Below, piece by piece: positions 27,666 through 37,194 of a DNA stretch of 64,000 bases. Each line of letters opens with the position of its first letter. The first letter of the stretch is position 1. Both the position numbers and the translations under genes were made by a program. The stretch is from Ketobacter sp963922875 (lineage in GTDB: Bacteria > Pseudomonadota > Gammaproteobacteria > Pseudomonadales > Ketobacteraceae): positions 372,001 to 436,000 of the forward strand of contig CAWUJH010000005.1 of assembly GCA_963922875.1 (NCBI GenBank), given 5' to 3'. The notes under the pieces were generated by a model. That model made no database searches, was not told the DNA's origin, and worked only from the letters and a program-made list of their open reading frames with translations.

Positions 27666-29240
27666 TTACTTGCCTCGCCATTGGACATTGTAAAGGTCAT
27701 GGCGCCGGTCTTGAAGATTTTGGACGGTGCCATTGTTGCGTGCCATGGTTAAGGTTTCTGGGCGCAAATCCGCAAAGGCAATCATTTCTACGTTGGGTGT
27801 TGTATCGGCGGCTATACCATCTCTTGCAAAAGGAAAATCACAGGGCGTCAGGATACAGCTTTGGGCATACTGAATATCCATATTATGTACTTTAGGTAAA
27901 TTACCCACATTGCCCGACATTACCACATAGATCTGATTTTCAACGGCTCGAGCTTGGCAGCAATAGCGAACTCTAAGATAGCTCTGTCTCTCATCAGTAC
28001 AAAAGGGCACAAACAAAATGGATATGCCCTGGTCCGTTAAATGGCGCGCAAGTTCCGGAAATTCTGAATCATAACAAATTAAAACTCCGATGGGTCCGCA
28101 GTCGGTTTCTATGGCACGCAAGGAGTCGCCACCTTCTATATTCCACCAATACACTTCATTCGGAGTTGGGTGTATTTTGGGTTGTTCATGAACAGAGCCA
28201 TCCCGCAAAAATATATAAGCGATGTTTTCTACGCGTCCGTTCTCCATGATGGTGGGGTGGGAGCCGCCGATAATATTGATATTATAACGAATCGCCATAT
28301 CCCGCAGTGCCTGTTTAAACTGGGGGGTATATTTAGTTAGCGCCTCCATGGATTCAATGGGGGTGAGTTCTTGGTCTTCAATAGAAAGTAGTTGCAGAGC
28401 AAATAGTTCAGGGAATACCACGAAGTCACCTTTGTAATCGGCCACCACGTTCACAAAATATTCCACTATAGATAAGAATTCCTCAAAGGAAGTGACTCTG
28501 CGTTGTAGGTATTGAACAGAGCCAATGCGAATGGAGTCCGGTAGCCGACCGCCATAACTGTGTTTCTTGGCTTCACTATTAGTTTGGATGACTTTCGGAT
28601 TACGCCAGACCAAGTGAACCGCATATCCCAAAGACTGTATATCGGCAGGAAGGTAGTCTTGCAAAATACCCACAACTTCAAATCCATTGTTTAGCTGAAA
28701 GGTGAGCACTGGATCGCGATGCTTTTTATTAACAACTTGATCAATATAATCTTCAACACTCTTAAACCGCTTTAAGCGATTGGCCAATGTTGGCAGTCGC
28801 CCAGCAAAAACAATACCTTTAAGCCTGAGATTTTGACACAGCTTTTTACGTTCATTGTAAAGTCTTTGGCCGAGTCGATAACCACGGTAATCAGGATCCA
28901 CGGCCACTTCCATGCCATACAGCCAATCACCTTTTGGATTGTGTCGTGATGCATACCCATTACCGGTGATTTCAGTCCAGTTGTGGGGCTTGAGTGCCAA
29001 TGTTTCACTAATTCTGAAGGTTGCGCAGTACGCGACAACTTTGTCATCAATGGTGATAACGAACTGACCTTTTTTAAACTGATTTATTTGGCCGGTGATA
29101 GATCCCTCCGAATAGCCCTGCATTCCAGAGCCTTTGTAAACTCGGCTGGTTAATGCGCTTATAGCAGGAGCATCGGCGATTTGGGCGTTGCGGATAACGA
29201 TTTTGCTTTTTTCATTGGTTAAGCTATTTCGTTCAGCCAT
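27666..29240 (-). CDS. Bifunctional GNAT acetyltransferase/carbon-nitrogen hydrolase
   Basis: A 524-residue fusion. Residues 1-215 form a GNAT-like domain (IRNAQIADAPAISALTSRVYKG; VAVDPDYRGYRLGQRLYNERKKL, the acetyl-CoA pyrophosphate loop). Residues about 235-515 are a nitrilase-superfamily domain with the Glu-Lys-Cys triad visible: Glu in VFPELFAL, Lys in QPKIHPTP, Cys in LICYDSEFPE. This fusion is known from other proteobacteria but its substrate is not established. It converges on fpr and shares a strand with the PilZ-Rossmann gene. Confidence 0.85.
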   Translation of the reverse strand: MAERNSLTNEKSKIVIRNAQIADAPAISALTSRVYKGSGMQGYSEGSITGQINQFKKGQFVITIDDKVVAYCATFRISETLALKPHNWTEITGNGYASRHNPKGDWLYGMEVAVDPDYRGYRLGQRLYNERKKLCQNLRLKGIVFAGRLPTLANRLKRFKSVEDYIDQVVNKKHRDPVLTFQLNNGFEVVGILQDYLPADIQSLGYAVHLVWRNPKVIQTNSEAKKHSYGGRLPDSIRIGSVQYLQRRVTSFEEFLSIVEYFVNVVADYKGDFVVFPELFALQLLSIEDQELTPIESMEALTKYTPQFKQALRDMAIRYNINIIGGSHPTIMENGRVENIAYIFLRDGSVHEQPKIHPTPNEVYWWNIEGGDSLRAIETDCGPIGVLICYDSEFPELARHLTDQGISILFVPFCTDERQSYLRVRYCCQARAVENQIYVVMSGNVGNLPKVHNMDIQYAQSCILTPCDFPFARDGIAADTTPNVEMIAFADLRPETLTMARNNGTVQNLQDRRHDLYNVQWRGK

Positions 29241-29292
29241 GTGCCATCCTTTATCAGTTCAATTTCGGATCTCTATTCTGGCAATAGACTGA

Positions 29293-30618
29293 TTAGTTGT
29301 CCAAAGGTTTCACTAATTGACCTGCGAACCCCATTTCTCGTGCGCTACGACAGAACTTGTTGAAGTCTTTAATGTCGTCAGGTCTGCTTACGGCAACCAG
29401 TGTTTCCATCAAGCAGCCAGGGATTGATCGATTGTTCCAACCGGGCATTCGCGGCCACATAGTGAACTGGTCATGGTACAAAACTGTTTTCTTTACAGTT
29501 AGCCCCATGAGCTCAGCTTGCTGACGAACCACAGTGCTGATGCTTGGATGGGTGTCATCGGCAATCAAGGTATGCACTGGTAGATAATGCATTATTTCAC
29601 TGATGACATCACCATGATGAGCCAGGTGAATGACCAGGCGTGATTGTTTGAGATAGCTAACGTCGTTGGTACGAATAATCTGTCCAATGGGTGTGTTCAC
29701 GGTTTGAAGCTTGTCATAACGACTATCAAAAGCGATAACTGTTGGGAAATCTACAGCTAAGTCCTCACAAACTTTGTTGCCAATTCTGCCTGCCCCGCCA
29801 ATCACGGTAATGATTTCTTCTCCTTTATAATTCTCTTCGGCGCGAATTTTTTGGGCAATATCCCAAATCAGAAAACGGGTACCGGTAGCGCCATCGACGT
29901 AAGGTGGTTCTAGGGACAATCCTGCTTTTGCAATGAAGTTTGGTAATCTGCCGGCTAATGCAATAGCCTTTACTTTGGGGAATTCCCTTCGTAATGCGTT
30001 TAAATAGATATGAATCTTGCTGGGGTTAGTCGCGAGATCATTTTCATAAAATTTTGAACCCAATAATAAGCCGCGTTGGCCACGATTGGTAATTATGCTA
30101 CCGATGATCAATGTTGGCAAAAGCCTGGCTGTGGATGGTGAGTAGTAGTTTTGTGCTCCTTTTTCATTGCCATACACGGCAAATAAAAAGGTTGGTCGAA
30201 CCAGTGCGATCACTATTCGGCGTAGTACCGTATTTATTATCAGTAAGCCAAGTTGTCGAGCATTACGCCAAAGTGCTATTCGACTGCGAGCCTTGAATTT
30301 TTCAAAGAATGGTGCCGAATCGATGATGGCGTTGATGTCGGCTTGAGTGAAACGGGTGTATTCCAACTCAAGGCCTAGGTTGTTTTCCGACATACGCACT
30401 ACCTTGGCTGGAACTTTAAGTTCAGGCGTGCGGCTAAAATTTACATAGATAATATCGCCGGGTTCAAGATTGGCATCAATGGGGGCATCTACTGATATGC
30501 CGCTTTGGGAGATGTCCCGGGTTTGAGTGTCTAAGGCTAGGTTGTCAATAGTGAGATTAACTGAGGTACGTATACCGGTACGTGAATGGCGACGGTACTC
30601 GCCATGTAATGTGCTCAT
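29293..30618 (-). CDS. PilZ domain fused to a Rossmann-type nucleotide-binding domain
   Basis: A 441-residue protein. The N-terminus is a PilZ domain: the c-di-GMP motif RRHSR at 9-13 and DISQSG (DxSxxG) at 35-40, ending near residue 90. The middle carries hydrophobic segments (RQLGLLIINTVLRRIVIALV near 121-140) and an alpha/beta stretch, KVKAIALAGRLPNFIAKAGL. A dinucleotide-binding loop ITVIGGAGRIGNKVCEDL lies near 270-287, followed by TVIAFDSRYDKL and LVIHLAHHGDVI. It has no clear family name. c-di-GMP binding is predicted from the motifs; the enzymatic role is unknown. The divergent neighbour is a 7TM-EAL protein. Confidence 0.75.
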   Translation of the reverse strand: MSTLHGEYRRHSRTGIRTSVNLTIDNLALDTQTRDISQSGISVDAPIDANLEPGDIIYVNFSRTPELKVPAKVVRMSENNLGLELEYTRFTQADINAIIDSAPFFEKFKARSRIALWRNARQLGLLIINTVLRRIVIALVRPTFLFAVYGNEKGAQNYYSPSTARLLPTLIIGSIITNRGQRGLLLGSKFYENDLATNPSKIHIYLNALRREFPKVKAIALAGRLPNFIAKAGLSLEPPYVDGATGTRFLIWDIAQKIRAEENYKGEEIITVIGGAGRIGNKVCEDLAVDFPTVIAFDSRYDKLQTVNTPIGQIIRTNDVSYLKQSRLVIHLAHHGDVISEIMHYLPVHTLIADDTHPSISTVVRQQAELMGLTVKKTVLYHDQFTMWPRMPGWNNRSIPGCLMETLVAVSRPDDIKDFNKFCRSAREMGFAGQLVKPLDN

Positions 30619-30721
30619 TATTTAGTTCCGTCTATACTGAGAGAGTCACTGAAAAGTGTGACCGAAAATTCAGTTTCGTCAAAAAAACGACCTAGATTTT
30701 GCAAAAGGATATTGGCGTTCA

Positions 30722-33298
30722 GTGAGCGGGAGAGGGATATTTCGAAATGTAGTATGTTTTATGATCGCTACCATGATCACTTTTGGTGTTTGTGCGCAAA
30801 ATGGTGAGCTGCAGGTCGAAAGTGCCTATTCTCATTACAATGTTAATGCATATCTTAGCTACTATTTAGACCCAAATGGACTAGATACGGTGGAGTCTGT
30901 AGCCCAGCGCCAGGGTTGGATTAAAAATGTATCCGGTAATGCTCTCAACTTTGGTTTTATAGATTACCCCGTTTGGTTAAGATTTAATATTAGCTTCTCG
31001 CCGGATAATGAGCGCTTGTGGAACTTGGTGATTCCGTATCCGTTGCTGCAAAGCGCGGAAATTTATGTGTACTCAAATCAACGTTCAAGCTTGGTCTGGT
31101 CTTCGGATTTGTCGTTGGCTGATACTGATTCCCGCAATATTAAATCACATCTCCTGGTTTTCAGATTGCCAGAAAAATTAGGTTCTGACCTGACATTTTA
31201 TATAAGAGCTCGTTCAAATACGGCTTTACAAATTCCTGTAGAGGTGTGGAGTCGTCAAGCGCTGGCAGAGCACCAAAATGTTTCTGGGCTCCTCTGGGGT
31301 ATATATTTCGGGGTCATCATAGCGATGTGTTTGTACAACGGGTTTTTGTTTGTTTCTATTTATGATCGAACCTATGTTTACTATGTGTTGATGTTGATAT
31401 CGACATTATTCTTGATGCTGTCGTTATCTGGTTACGGTGAAACTTATCTTTGGGAATCACCTGGGCTCACCCAATATATATTGCCTATAGCGGCCACAAT
31501 GACTTCTTTCTGGTTGTTGTGTTTTGCTTTAAGTTTTCTCAGTCGCTGTTCTTTTTCATCTTTGGTCCGGCGCAGTATGAAAATACTGGCATTGGCGAAT
31601 ATCCTAGTGCTGCCCTATTTACTGGCGGTGCCTGAGCTGGGTGCGCAAATTTCCAGTTGGATCGGGGTGGCAACGGTTATTGGCGTGCTCGTGGCTGGTT
31701 TGAGTGCATGGGCCAGCGGTTATGTGGTTGCTCGCTATTTTTTACTGGCGACCACTGCTCTGGCTTTAGGTGCGTCGTTGTATTTGGCCAATGCCTTCGG
31801 TTTGCTTCCTTCATCGCTGGTGACGAATTATGCCTTTCAAGCGGGCTCGATAGCCGAAGCGATGCTGTTATCTTTTGCGCTGGCTCACCGAATCAAGGAG
31901 GAAAGAAAATTAAAGCTAGATGCGCTCAGGCACACAGAAGAAGCTCAGCGGGCCTTAGTGGATATCAAAAATCAGGCGCTGGCACAAGCGCTAAGAGATC
32001 CAGGTACAAAAATGCCGAATGATGCATTTTTGTTGAATAGAATTGGTGAACTTATTCAGGCTCGGCATGTGTATGAGTCATTTGCCATTGTGTTGCTGTA
32101 TTTTCCTCAATTGAAAGAAATTTCAGCCTCAATGGGACGTCGCTTAGCGGCTGAGCTGTTTGATTCTTTAATTGCAACAATTAACACAGAACTGTTGAAG
32201 AGTGTGCAAACAGTAATGATTGACTCAGAGAATGAGAAGGCTTTGGCCGTGTTGGAATTCGGCAGTATAGTCTTTATCTGTAAAAGCGGCGAGGCCTATA
32301 GGCCGGTAAGGAGCTTTACCGAAAACTTATTGCAGCGTTATGATTCTGCGCTGGAAATTGGTGATTCGCTTATTAAGATGAGTGTCTACAGCGGAATTGC
32401 CAGTTATCCGAAAGATGGAGACATGGCAGACCTGCTGTTACAGCATGCGTGCTCAGCTCGAGATTTTGGCTTAAAGAACTCGGAGCGGGTAACCTTATTT
32501 AGTTCAGAGATTGATGCCTTTGGTATGCGCCGATTAGCCCTGGTAGGCGCACTTTCTGCAGCCATAAGGTCCCGTTCCCTTGAGCTCTATGTTCAACCGC
32601 AATTTAATTGTAAAACGCTTGGTTTATGTGGTGCGGAGATTTTATTGCGGTGGTGCGATGATAAGCTAGGGATAGTATCGCCAGTGGAGTTTATTGAAGT
32701 GGCGGAGGAGGCAGGGTTGATGGCGGGGATGACTCGCTTTGTAATAGACGAGTCGTTTAAGTTTAAGCATGATCTTGATGAAAGCGGGTTTTCTATCACT
32801 CTGAGTATAAATCTATCCATTCAGAATTTAACTGATCCGAAGCTTATTTCATACATTACTTCCACGGCCGAAAAATTCAATGTCAATTTGACGGAAATTG
32901 TCTTCGAGGTGACTGAAACTTCAATGAGTGAAGATATGGAAATGGTGGTTACTTGTCTCACTCAGTTAGTTTCTTTGGGATGTAAGATTGCTTTGGACGA
33001 TTATGGTACAGGCTATTCTTCGTTAGCCTATTTGAGTCGCATGCCGATCCACGAGCTCAAGATAGATCGTAGCTTTATTCAGCAAATGGGTAAAAGTGTT
33101 AACGATTATCAGATCGTAGAAAATACAGTGAAATTGGCCCGTGCATTACAAATCCAAACGGTGGCTGAGGGCGTGGAAGATTCCACAGCGTTAAGTTCGG
33201 TAACCTTGTTGGGGTGTGGACGCTCGCAAGGCTACTATTTTGCCAAGCCTATGCCAATTTCGCAATTCTTCGGGTGGGCTATGCGTCAAGCCGGTTAA
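30722..33298 (+). CDS. 7TMR-DISM receptor with degenerate GGDEF and EAL phosphodiesterase domains
   Basis: An 858-residue protein. A signal peptide is followed by an extracellular DISM-type beta domain (PVWLRFNISFSPDNERLWNLVIPYPLLQ), seven transmembrane helices near 190-385, a coiled helix, a degenerate GGDEF domain (LEFGSIVF at the signature position, so no cyclase activity expected) and a C-terminal EAL domain. The EAL core reads GAEILLRW, EIL instead of EAL with the metal-ligand Glu kept. NLS, FEVTETSM, LDDYGTGYSSLAYLSRMPIHELKIDRSFI and VAEGVED are all intact, so c-di-GMP hydrolysis is likely. The start is GTG at 30722. Confidence 0.85.
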   Translation: MSGRGIFRNVVCFMIATMITFGVCAQNGELQVESAYSHYNVNAYLSYYLDPNGLDTVESVAQRQGWIKNVSGNALNFGFIDYPVWLRFNISFSPDNERLWNLVIPYPLLQSAEIYVYSNQRSSLVWSSDLSLADTDSRNIKSHLLVFRLPEKLGSDLTFYIRARSNTALQIPVEVWSRQALAEHQNVSGLLWGIYFGVIIAMCLYNGFLFVSIYDRTYVYYVLMLISTLFLMLSLSGYGETYLWESPGLTQYILPIAATMTSFWLLCFALSFLSRCSFSSLVRRSMKILALANILVLPYLLAVPELGAQISSWIGVATVIGVLVAGLSAWASGYVVARYFLLATTALALGASLYLANAFGLLPSSLVTNYAFQAGSIAEAMLLSFALAHRIKEERKLKLDALRHTEEAQRALVDIKNQALAQALRDPGTKMPNDAFLLNRIGELIQARHVYESFAIVLLYFPQLKEISASMGRRLAAELFDSLIATINTELLKSVQTVMIDSENEKALAVLEFGSIVFICKSGEAYRPVRSFTENLLQRYDSALEIGDSLIKMSVYSGIASYPKDGDMADLLLQHACSARDFGLKNSERVTLFSSEIDAFGMRRLALVGALSAAIRSRSLELYVQPQFNCKTLGLCGAEILLRWCDDKLGIVSPVEFIEVAEEAGLMAGMTRFVIDESFKFKHDLDESGFSITLSINLSIQNLTDPKLISYITSTAEKFNVNLTEIVFEVTETSMSEDMEMVVTCLTQLVSLGCKIALDDYGTGYSSLAYLSRMPIHELKIDRSFIQQMGKSVNDYQIVENTVKLARALQIQTVAEGVEDSTALSSVTLLGCGRSQGYYFAKPMPISQFFGWAMRQAG

Positions 33299-33309
33299 GT
33301 TTCAGTGGC

Positions 33310-34644
33310 TTATATTGAGCGTCGGAGTTTTGGTAAATATAGTAATAAGAAAAGAGCGCGCAGATTGATAAAACCGATAAATGACCACCAGAGTAAATCG
33401 TTACTCCAGTTCTCCCTCAAACAAAGACAAATAATCACGAAACCCAGGCATGACAGTATGGAGGCGTTCCTTAACGCTTTTGACGCTGACGCACCTATGA
33501 AAATGCCATCGAGTTGAAATGCTGCAAATGAACATAGGATGTAGAGGCTGGCGTAGCCAAGGTATTCTTTTGCGGTCTGGCGAATGTCCGTGATACTGGT
33601 GATCCAGTGAATAAAGTGGTCTCCAGCCCCATAAACTATGGCAGCGAGTACTAATCCTGTGGTGGCGGCTAATACACTGGTTCGTTTGATGCTAAGATCA
33701 AACAAGGCTAGTTGCTTTGCGCCAATGGCTCGCCCAACCAGTGATTCTGTGGTGTAGGCAAAGCCATCTAGAAAAAAAGCACTGAAAGATATGAACTGTA
33801 AAAGCAAATGGTTGGCCGCCACAGTTATAGTGCCAAGTTGAGCGCTTTGATCAATAAAAAGCGCAAATCCAAACAACAAGAAAAGTGTGCGAACCATGAT
33901 ATTGCCGTTGTTTTTAAGGGTGGAGATAAACTGGCTGCCCTGCATTAATGCGGGCCAATGAACTTGGCGCAGCTCAAACTGCAATTCATTTTTCCAATGT
34001 ATTTGAAAGAGCCAATATAAGCTCCCAATGGCAATAGTCCATTCAGCGAGAACGGTGCCAAGAGCGATTCCCGGTGCACCTAATTTGAAAATTCCAGCGA
34101 AGATTAGGTCAAGTATGATATTTAGGCTGTTCAAACTAATTTGAATTAATAGTAACGCCTTGTTGGCACCGCTACCAATTAAATAACCCAATAGAACGTA
34201 AGTAATTAAGGTTGCGGGCGCTCCCCAGATTCGCACGTGAAAATAACTGGCTGTTACTAATTCCACCTCCTGGGTTGCGCTCAACAGTGTACCGGCCAAT
34301 GACATGATCGGTATTTGAAGTGCGAGAATCACCAAGCTTAAGAACGCTGCAATACTAAAGGCCCGTAACGTGATATTGGGCGTTTCATCTGGGGTGTTGC
34401 GGCCGAGAGCCCCGGCGACAAAGCCTGTGGTGCTCATCCTTAAAAATCCTAAACCCCAAAAGATAAAGCTGAAGAGCAAGGCTCCGAGCGCCACAGCCGC
34501 CAGATCTGTGGCGCTGGCGAAATGGCCTATCACCGCCGTGTCCGCCAATCCCAAAAGAGGGGTGGCGCAATTGGCAATGATCAGCGGTACTGTTTTGTGA
34601 ATAAGCGCGCCATAACCTGGTGCAGAGATGTGAGATGCGCTCAA
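33310..34644 (-). CDS. MATE-family efflux transporter (DinF-like)
   Basis: A 444-residue inner-membrane protein with about 12 predicted helices. MATE features include PLIIANCATPLLGLADTAVIGHFASATDLAAVALG in the N-lobe and FFLDGFAYTTESLVGRAIGAKQ opening the C-lobe. The DinF subgroup is suggested by the GLADTAVIG and DGFAYTTESLVG motifs. MATE pumps use sodium or proton gradients to expel cationic drugs; the substrate is unknown. It lies 17 bases downstream of fabV on the same strand. Confidence 0.88.
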   Translation of the reverse strand: MSASHISAPGYGALIHKTVPLIIANCATPLLGLADTAVIGHFASATDLAAVALGALLFSFIFWGLGFLRMSTTGFVAGALGRNTPDETPNITLRAFSIAAFLSLVILALQIPIMSLAGTLLSATQEVELVTASYFHVRIWGAPATLITYVLLGYLIGSGANKALLLIQISLNSLNIILDLIFAGIFKLGAPGIALGTVLAEWTIAIGSLYWLFQIHWKNELQFELRQVHWPALMQGSQFISTLKNNGNIMVRTLFLLFGFALFIDQSAQLGTITVAANHLLLQFISFSAFFLDGFAYTTESLVGRAIGAKQLALFDLSIKRTSVLAATTGLVLAAIVYGAGDHFIHWITSITDIRQTAKEYLGYASLYILCSFAAFQLDGIFIGASASKALRNASILSCLGFVIICLCLRENWSNDLLWWSFIGFINLRALFLLLYLPKLRRSI

Positions 34645-34661
34645 TGGATGCCCTGCTTCTT

Positions 34662-35846
34662 CTATTCGACTAAGTGATTAATGCTAACATCAGCGTCTAT
34701 ATCCGCGTCGTAATCAACACCGGGAACATTAAATCCAAACAGTTGCAAAAACGCTTCGCGAAAGCCACTGAAATCGGTTAGTTGATGAAGGTTTTCGGTG
34801 GTTACTCGGGGCCACAATTCTGAGACCTGTTGTTGAATTGCGGGGTTGATCTCTTTTTCGTCAACCCGATAGCGTCCATCAGTATCTAGGCGTGGCGCAT
34901 TATTGAATAGGCATTCATTGAATAGGCGAGAGATTTGTTCAATGCAGCCTTCATGAGAGCCCTGCTGTTTCATTGTCTTGAAGAGTAGGGCTAAGTAAAG
35001 AGGCATTGCTGGAATGGCGGCACTGGATTGGGTAACCACCGCTTTGAGTACAGCCACTTTAGCGCTGATATTGTGTCGTTGCTGGATCGCGTTTGCTGCT
35101 CGGTCGAGGTCTTTTTTGGCTGCGCCAATAGTTCCATCCCAGTAAATATCGCGGGTAATGGCTTCTCCAATATAAGTGTACGCTGTGGTTTTGCAGTCGC
35201 TTGACAGTACTCCTGCAGAAGCCAGCGCTTGTAGCCACAACTCCCAATCTTTACCACCCATAACATTGATGGTTTGGTCAATTTCGTCTTGGCTGGCAGG
35301 CTCAATGGTAAACGGCTTGATTATTTCTCTATCGGTGTCAAGGCCGGTTTGAGTCACTGTGCGGCCGATGGGCTTGAGGGTAGAGTTGTACACCGTTCCA
35401 GTATCGGGGTCAGTTCGTCGCGGTGATGCAAGGCTATAAATGACCAAATCAACTTGGCCGAGGTCTTTTTTTATGATCTCTATGGTTTTTGCTTTGACCT
35501 CATGAGAGAACGCATCACCATTAATGTTGCTAGCATAGAGGCCAGCTTTGTCAGCGGCTTGTTGAAATGCGGCCGTATTGTACCAGCCAGCCGTGGCCGT
35601 TCGTTTGTCGGTGGCTGCGCGTTCAAAGAACACTCCAATGCTGCTGGCACCACAACCAAATGCTGCCGTGATTCTAGAGGCCAGGCCATAACCAGTGGAC
35701 GCACCAATCACGAGTACTTTTTTGGGGGGAGTGTTTGGCCCCGGTTGTTGCTGCACATACTGGATTTGTTGGGCCACATTAGCGGCACAGCCTGCTGGGT
35801 GTGCCGTGGTGCAGATAAATCCTTTAACGCGAGGTTTGATAATCAT
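34662..35846 (-). CDS. fabV: Trans-2-enoyl-CoA/ACP reductase FabV (NADH)
   Basis: A 394-residue member of the SDR-related FabV family, catalysing the last reduction of fatty-acid elongation and known for natural triclosan tolerance. The N-terminal MIIKPRVKGFICTTAHPAGC, the NADH-binding KKVLVIGASTGYGLASRI, and the FabV active site Tyr-x8-Lys (IYWDGTIGAAK) are visible. Near SLASPRRTDPDTG the substrate loop is conserved. Whether FabI also exists cannot be seen here. Confidence 0.95.
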   Translation of the reverse strand: MIIKPRVKGFICTTAHPAGCAANVAQQIQYVQQQPGPNTPPKKVLVIGASTGYGLASRITAAFGCGASSIGVFFERAATDKRTATAGWYNTAAFQQAADKAGLYASNINGDAFSHEVKAKTIEIIKKDLGQVDLVIYSLASPRRTDPDTGTVYNSTLKPIGRTVTQTGLDTDREIIKPFTIEPASQDEIDQTINVMGGKDWELWLQALASAGVLSSDCKTTAYTYIGEAITRDIYWDGTIGAAKKDLDRAANAIQQRHNISAKVAVLKAVVTQSSAAIPAMPLYLALLFKTMKQQGSHEGCIEQISRLFNECLFNNAPRLDTDGRYRVDEKEINPAIQQQVSELWPRVTTENLHQLTDFSGFREAFLQLFGFNVPGVDYDADIDADVSINHLVE

Positions 35847-36010
35847 GAAGTATCCTTGTTACTGTCATTCGTTTGGCTCAGTATTCTATTGGTCGCAAAG
35901 CCTGTTGACTAGGGTGATGTGTCGCTATTCAGCTAGGTGCTTTAGCGCCTAAGTTAGCGTACAATTTGGGGCTTATTGCCCGATTAACTTGTATTTTGAG
36001 GCCCATGCTT

Positions 36011-37153
36011 ATGTCTGAATCCTATGATGAATTGGAACTGTTCCGCGATATGGTACTGCGTTTCCTGAAACAGGAGGTCGAACCCCATTTTGAACAATGG
36101 GAAAAGGACCATATGATGCCCCGCCAATTTTGGAATACCATGGGAGAGGCCGGTCTGTTATGTGTGGATATGCCCGAAGAATACGGCTCTGCCGGGGCTA
36201 GCTTTGAAGTCTGTCAGATGATTATGTGGGAAATGTCTCGGCTTGGCTACGCAGGGGTGGCTACGGGCTACAATATTCACGCCAATATTTGCGCACCCTA
36301 CATCAATAATATTGGAACTGAGGCCCAAAAAGCGCGCTGGCTGCCTGGAATGGTAACTGGCGAAATAGTCACTGCAATTGGTATGACGGAGCCCAATGCC
36401 GGTAGTGATTTGGCTTCTTTGCGTACCACAGCCGTAAAAGACGGTGACGAATATGTAATCAACGGTTCCAAGGTGTTCATCACCAACGGAATCCACGCTG
36501 ATATGGTGATCGTCTGTGCAAAGACGGATCCTAAAGCGGGTGCAAAAGGTATTTCCTTGTTTTTAGTGGATACCTCGTTGCCCGGGTTTTCTACGGGTAA
36601 AAAGATAGAGAAAATCGGTCAGCATTCTAGCGATACAGCCGAGCTTTTCTTCAGTGACTTGCGGGTCCCGGCGGACGCGCTTTTGGGTAAAGAGGGTAAA
36701 GGGTTCGTCTATCTCATGGAAGAGTTACCTCGGGAGCGTCTGGGGTGTTCTACCCAAGCCATTGGGGCGGCTCAGGGAGCCTTAGACATAACGGCAGAAT
36801 ATGTGCTGGAACGGAAAGCCTTTGGGAAATCAATTGCCAAGTTTCAGAACACGCGTTTTAAGATGGCTGAAATAAAAACTGAGATTGCCCTGTGTTTGGC
36901 GTTTCTGGAAAAATGTATGGCTAAATTTGCTGAAGGTAAAATGACCGTAGATGATGCGGCGATGCTGAAGTATGCAAGTACAGAAATGCAGCTAAAAGCC
37001 GTTAATGAATGTTTGCAGCTGTTCGGTGGCTATGGTTATACAGTGGAGTATCCCATCTCGAGATTTTATGTGGACGCTCGGGTCCAAACTATCTATGCGG
37101 GGTCTTCAGAAATCATGAAAGAAGTTATATCTCGCGGTATTCTGGGCCGCTAG
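36011..37153 (+). CDS. Acyl-CoA dehydrogenase, long-chain type
   Basis: About 380 residues from the ATG at 36011 (GAGG 9 bases upstream; another ATG at 36005 is too close, and the frame extends to 35966). FAD-dependent alpha,beta-dehydrogenation of acyl-CoA. Motifs: AIGMTEPNAGSDLASLRTTAV, VFITNGIHADMVIV, and C-terminal RVQTIYAGSSEIMKEVI. The MCAD catalytic Glu position (IYEG) is Ala here, and the likely base is Glu242 in ELPRERLG, as in long-chain and isovaleryl-CoA dehydrogenases. Its role beside the ectoine locus is not evident. Confidence 0.9.
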   Translation: MSESYDELELFRDMVLRFLKQEVEPHFEQWEKDHMMPRQFWNTMGEAGLLCVDMPEEYGSAGASFEVCQMIMWEMSRLGYAGVATGYNIHANICAPYINNIGTEAQKARWLPGMVTGEIVTAIGMTEPNAGSDLASLRTTAVKDGDEYVINGSKVFITNGIHADMVIVCAKTDPKAGAKGISLFLVDTSLPGFSTGKKIEKIGQHSSDTAELFFSDLRVPADALLGKEGKGFVYLMEELPRERLGCSTQAIGAAQGALDITAEYVLERKAFGKSIAKFQNTRFKMAEIKTEIALCLAFLEKCMAKFAEGKMTVDDAAMLKYASTEMQLKAVNECLQLFGGYGYTVEYPISRFYVDARVQTIYAGSSEIMKEVISRGILGR

Positions 37154-37194
37154 CTGCACGTAAGTGAGCGGAGCCATTAGCCGATATTTATTTT

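Noticed and set aside
36011..37153. Inactive acyl-CoA dehydrogenase, because the usual catalytic Glu (IYEG) is Ala
   Set aside because: Long-chain and isovaleryl types use a Glu elsewhere; it is present as Glu242 in ELPRERLG.
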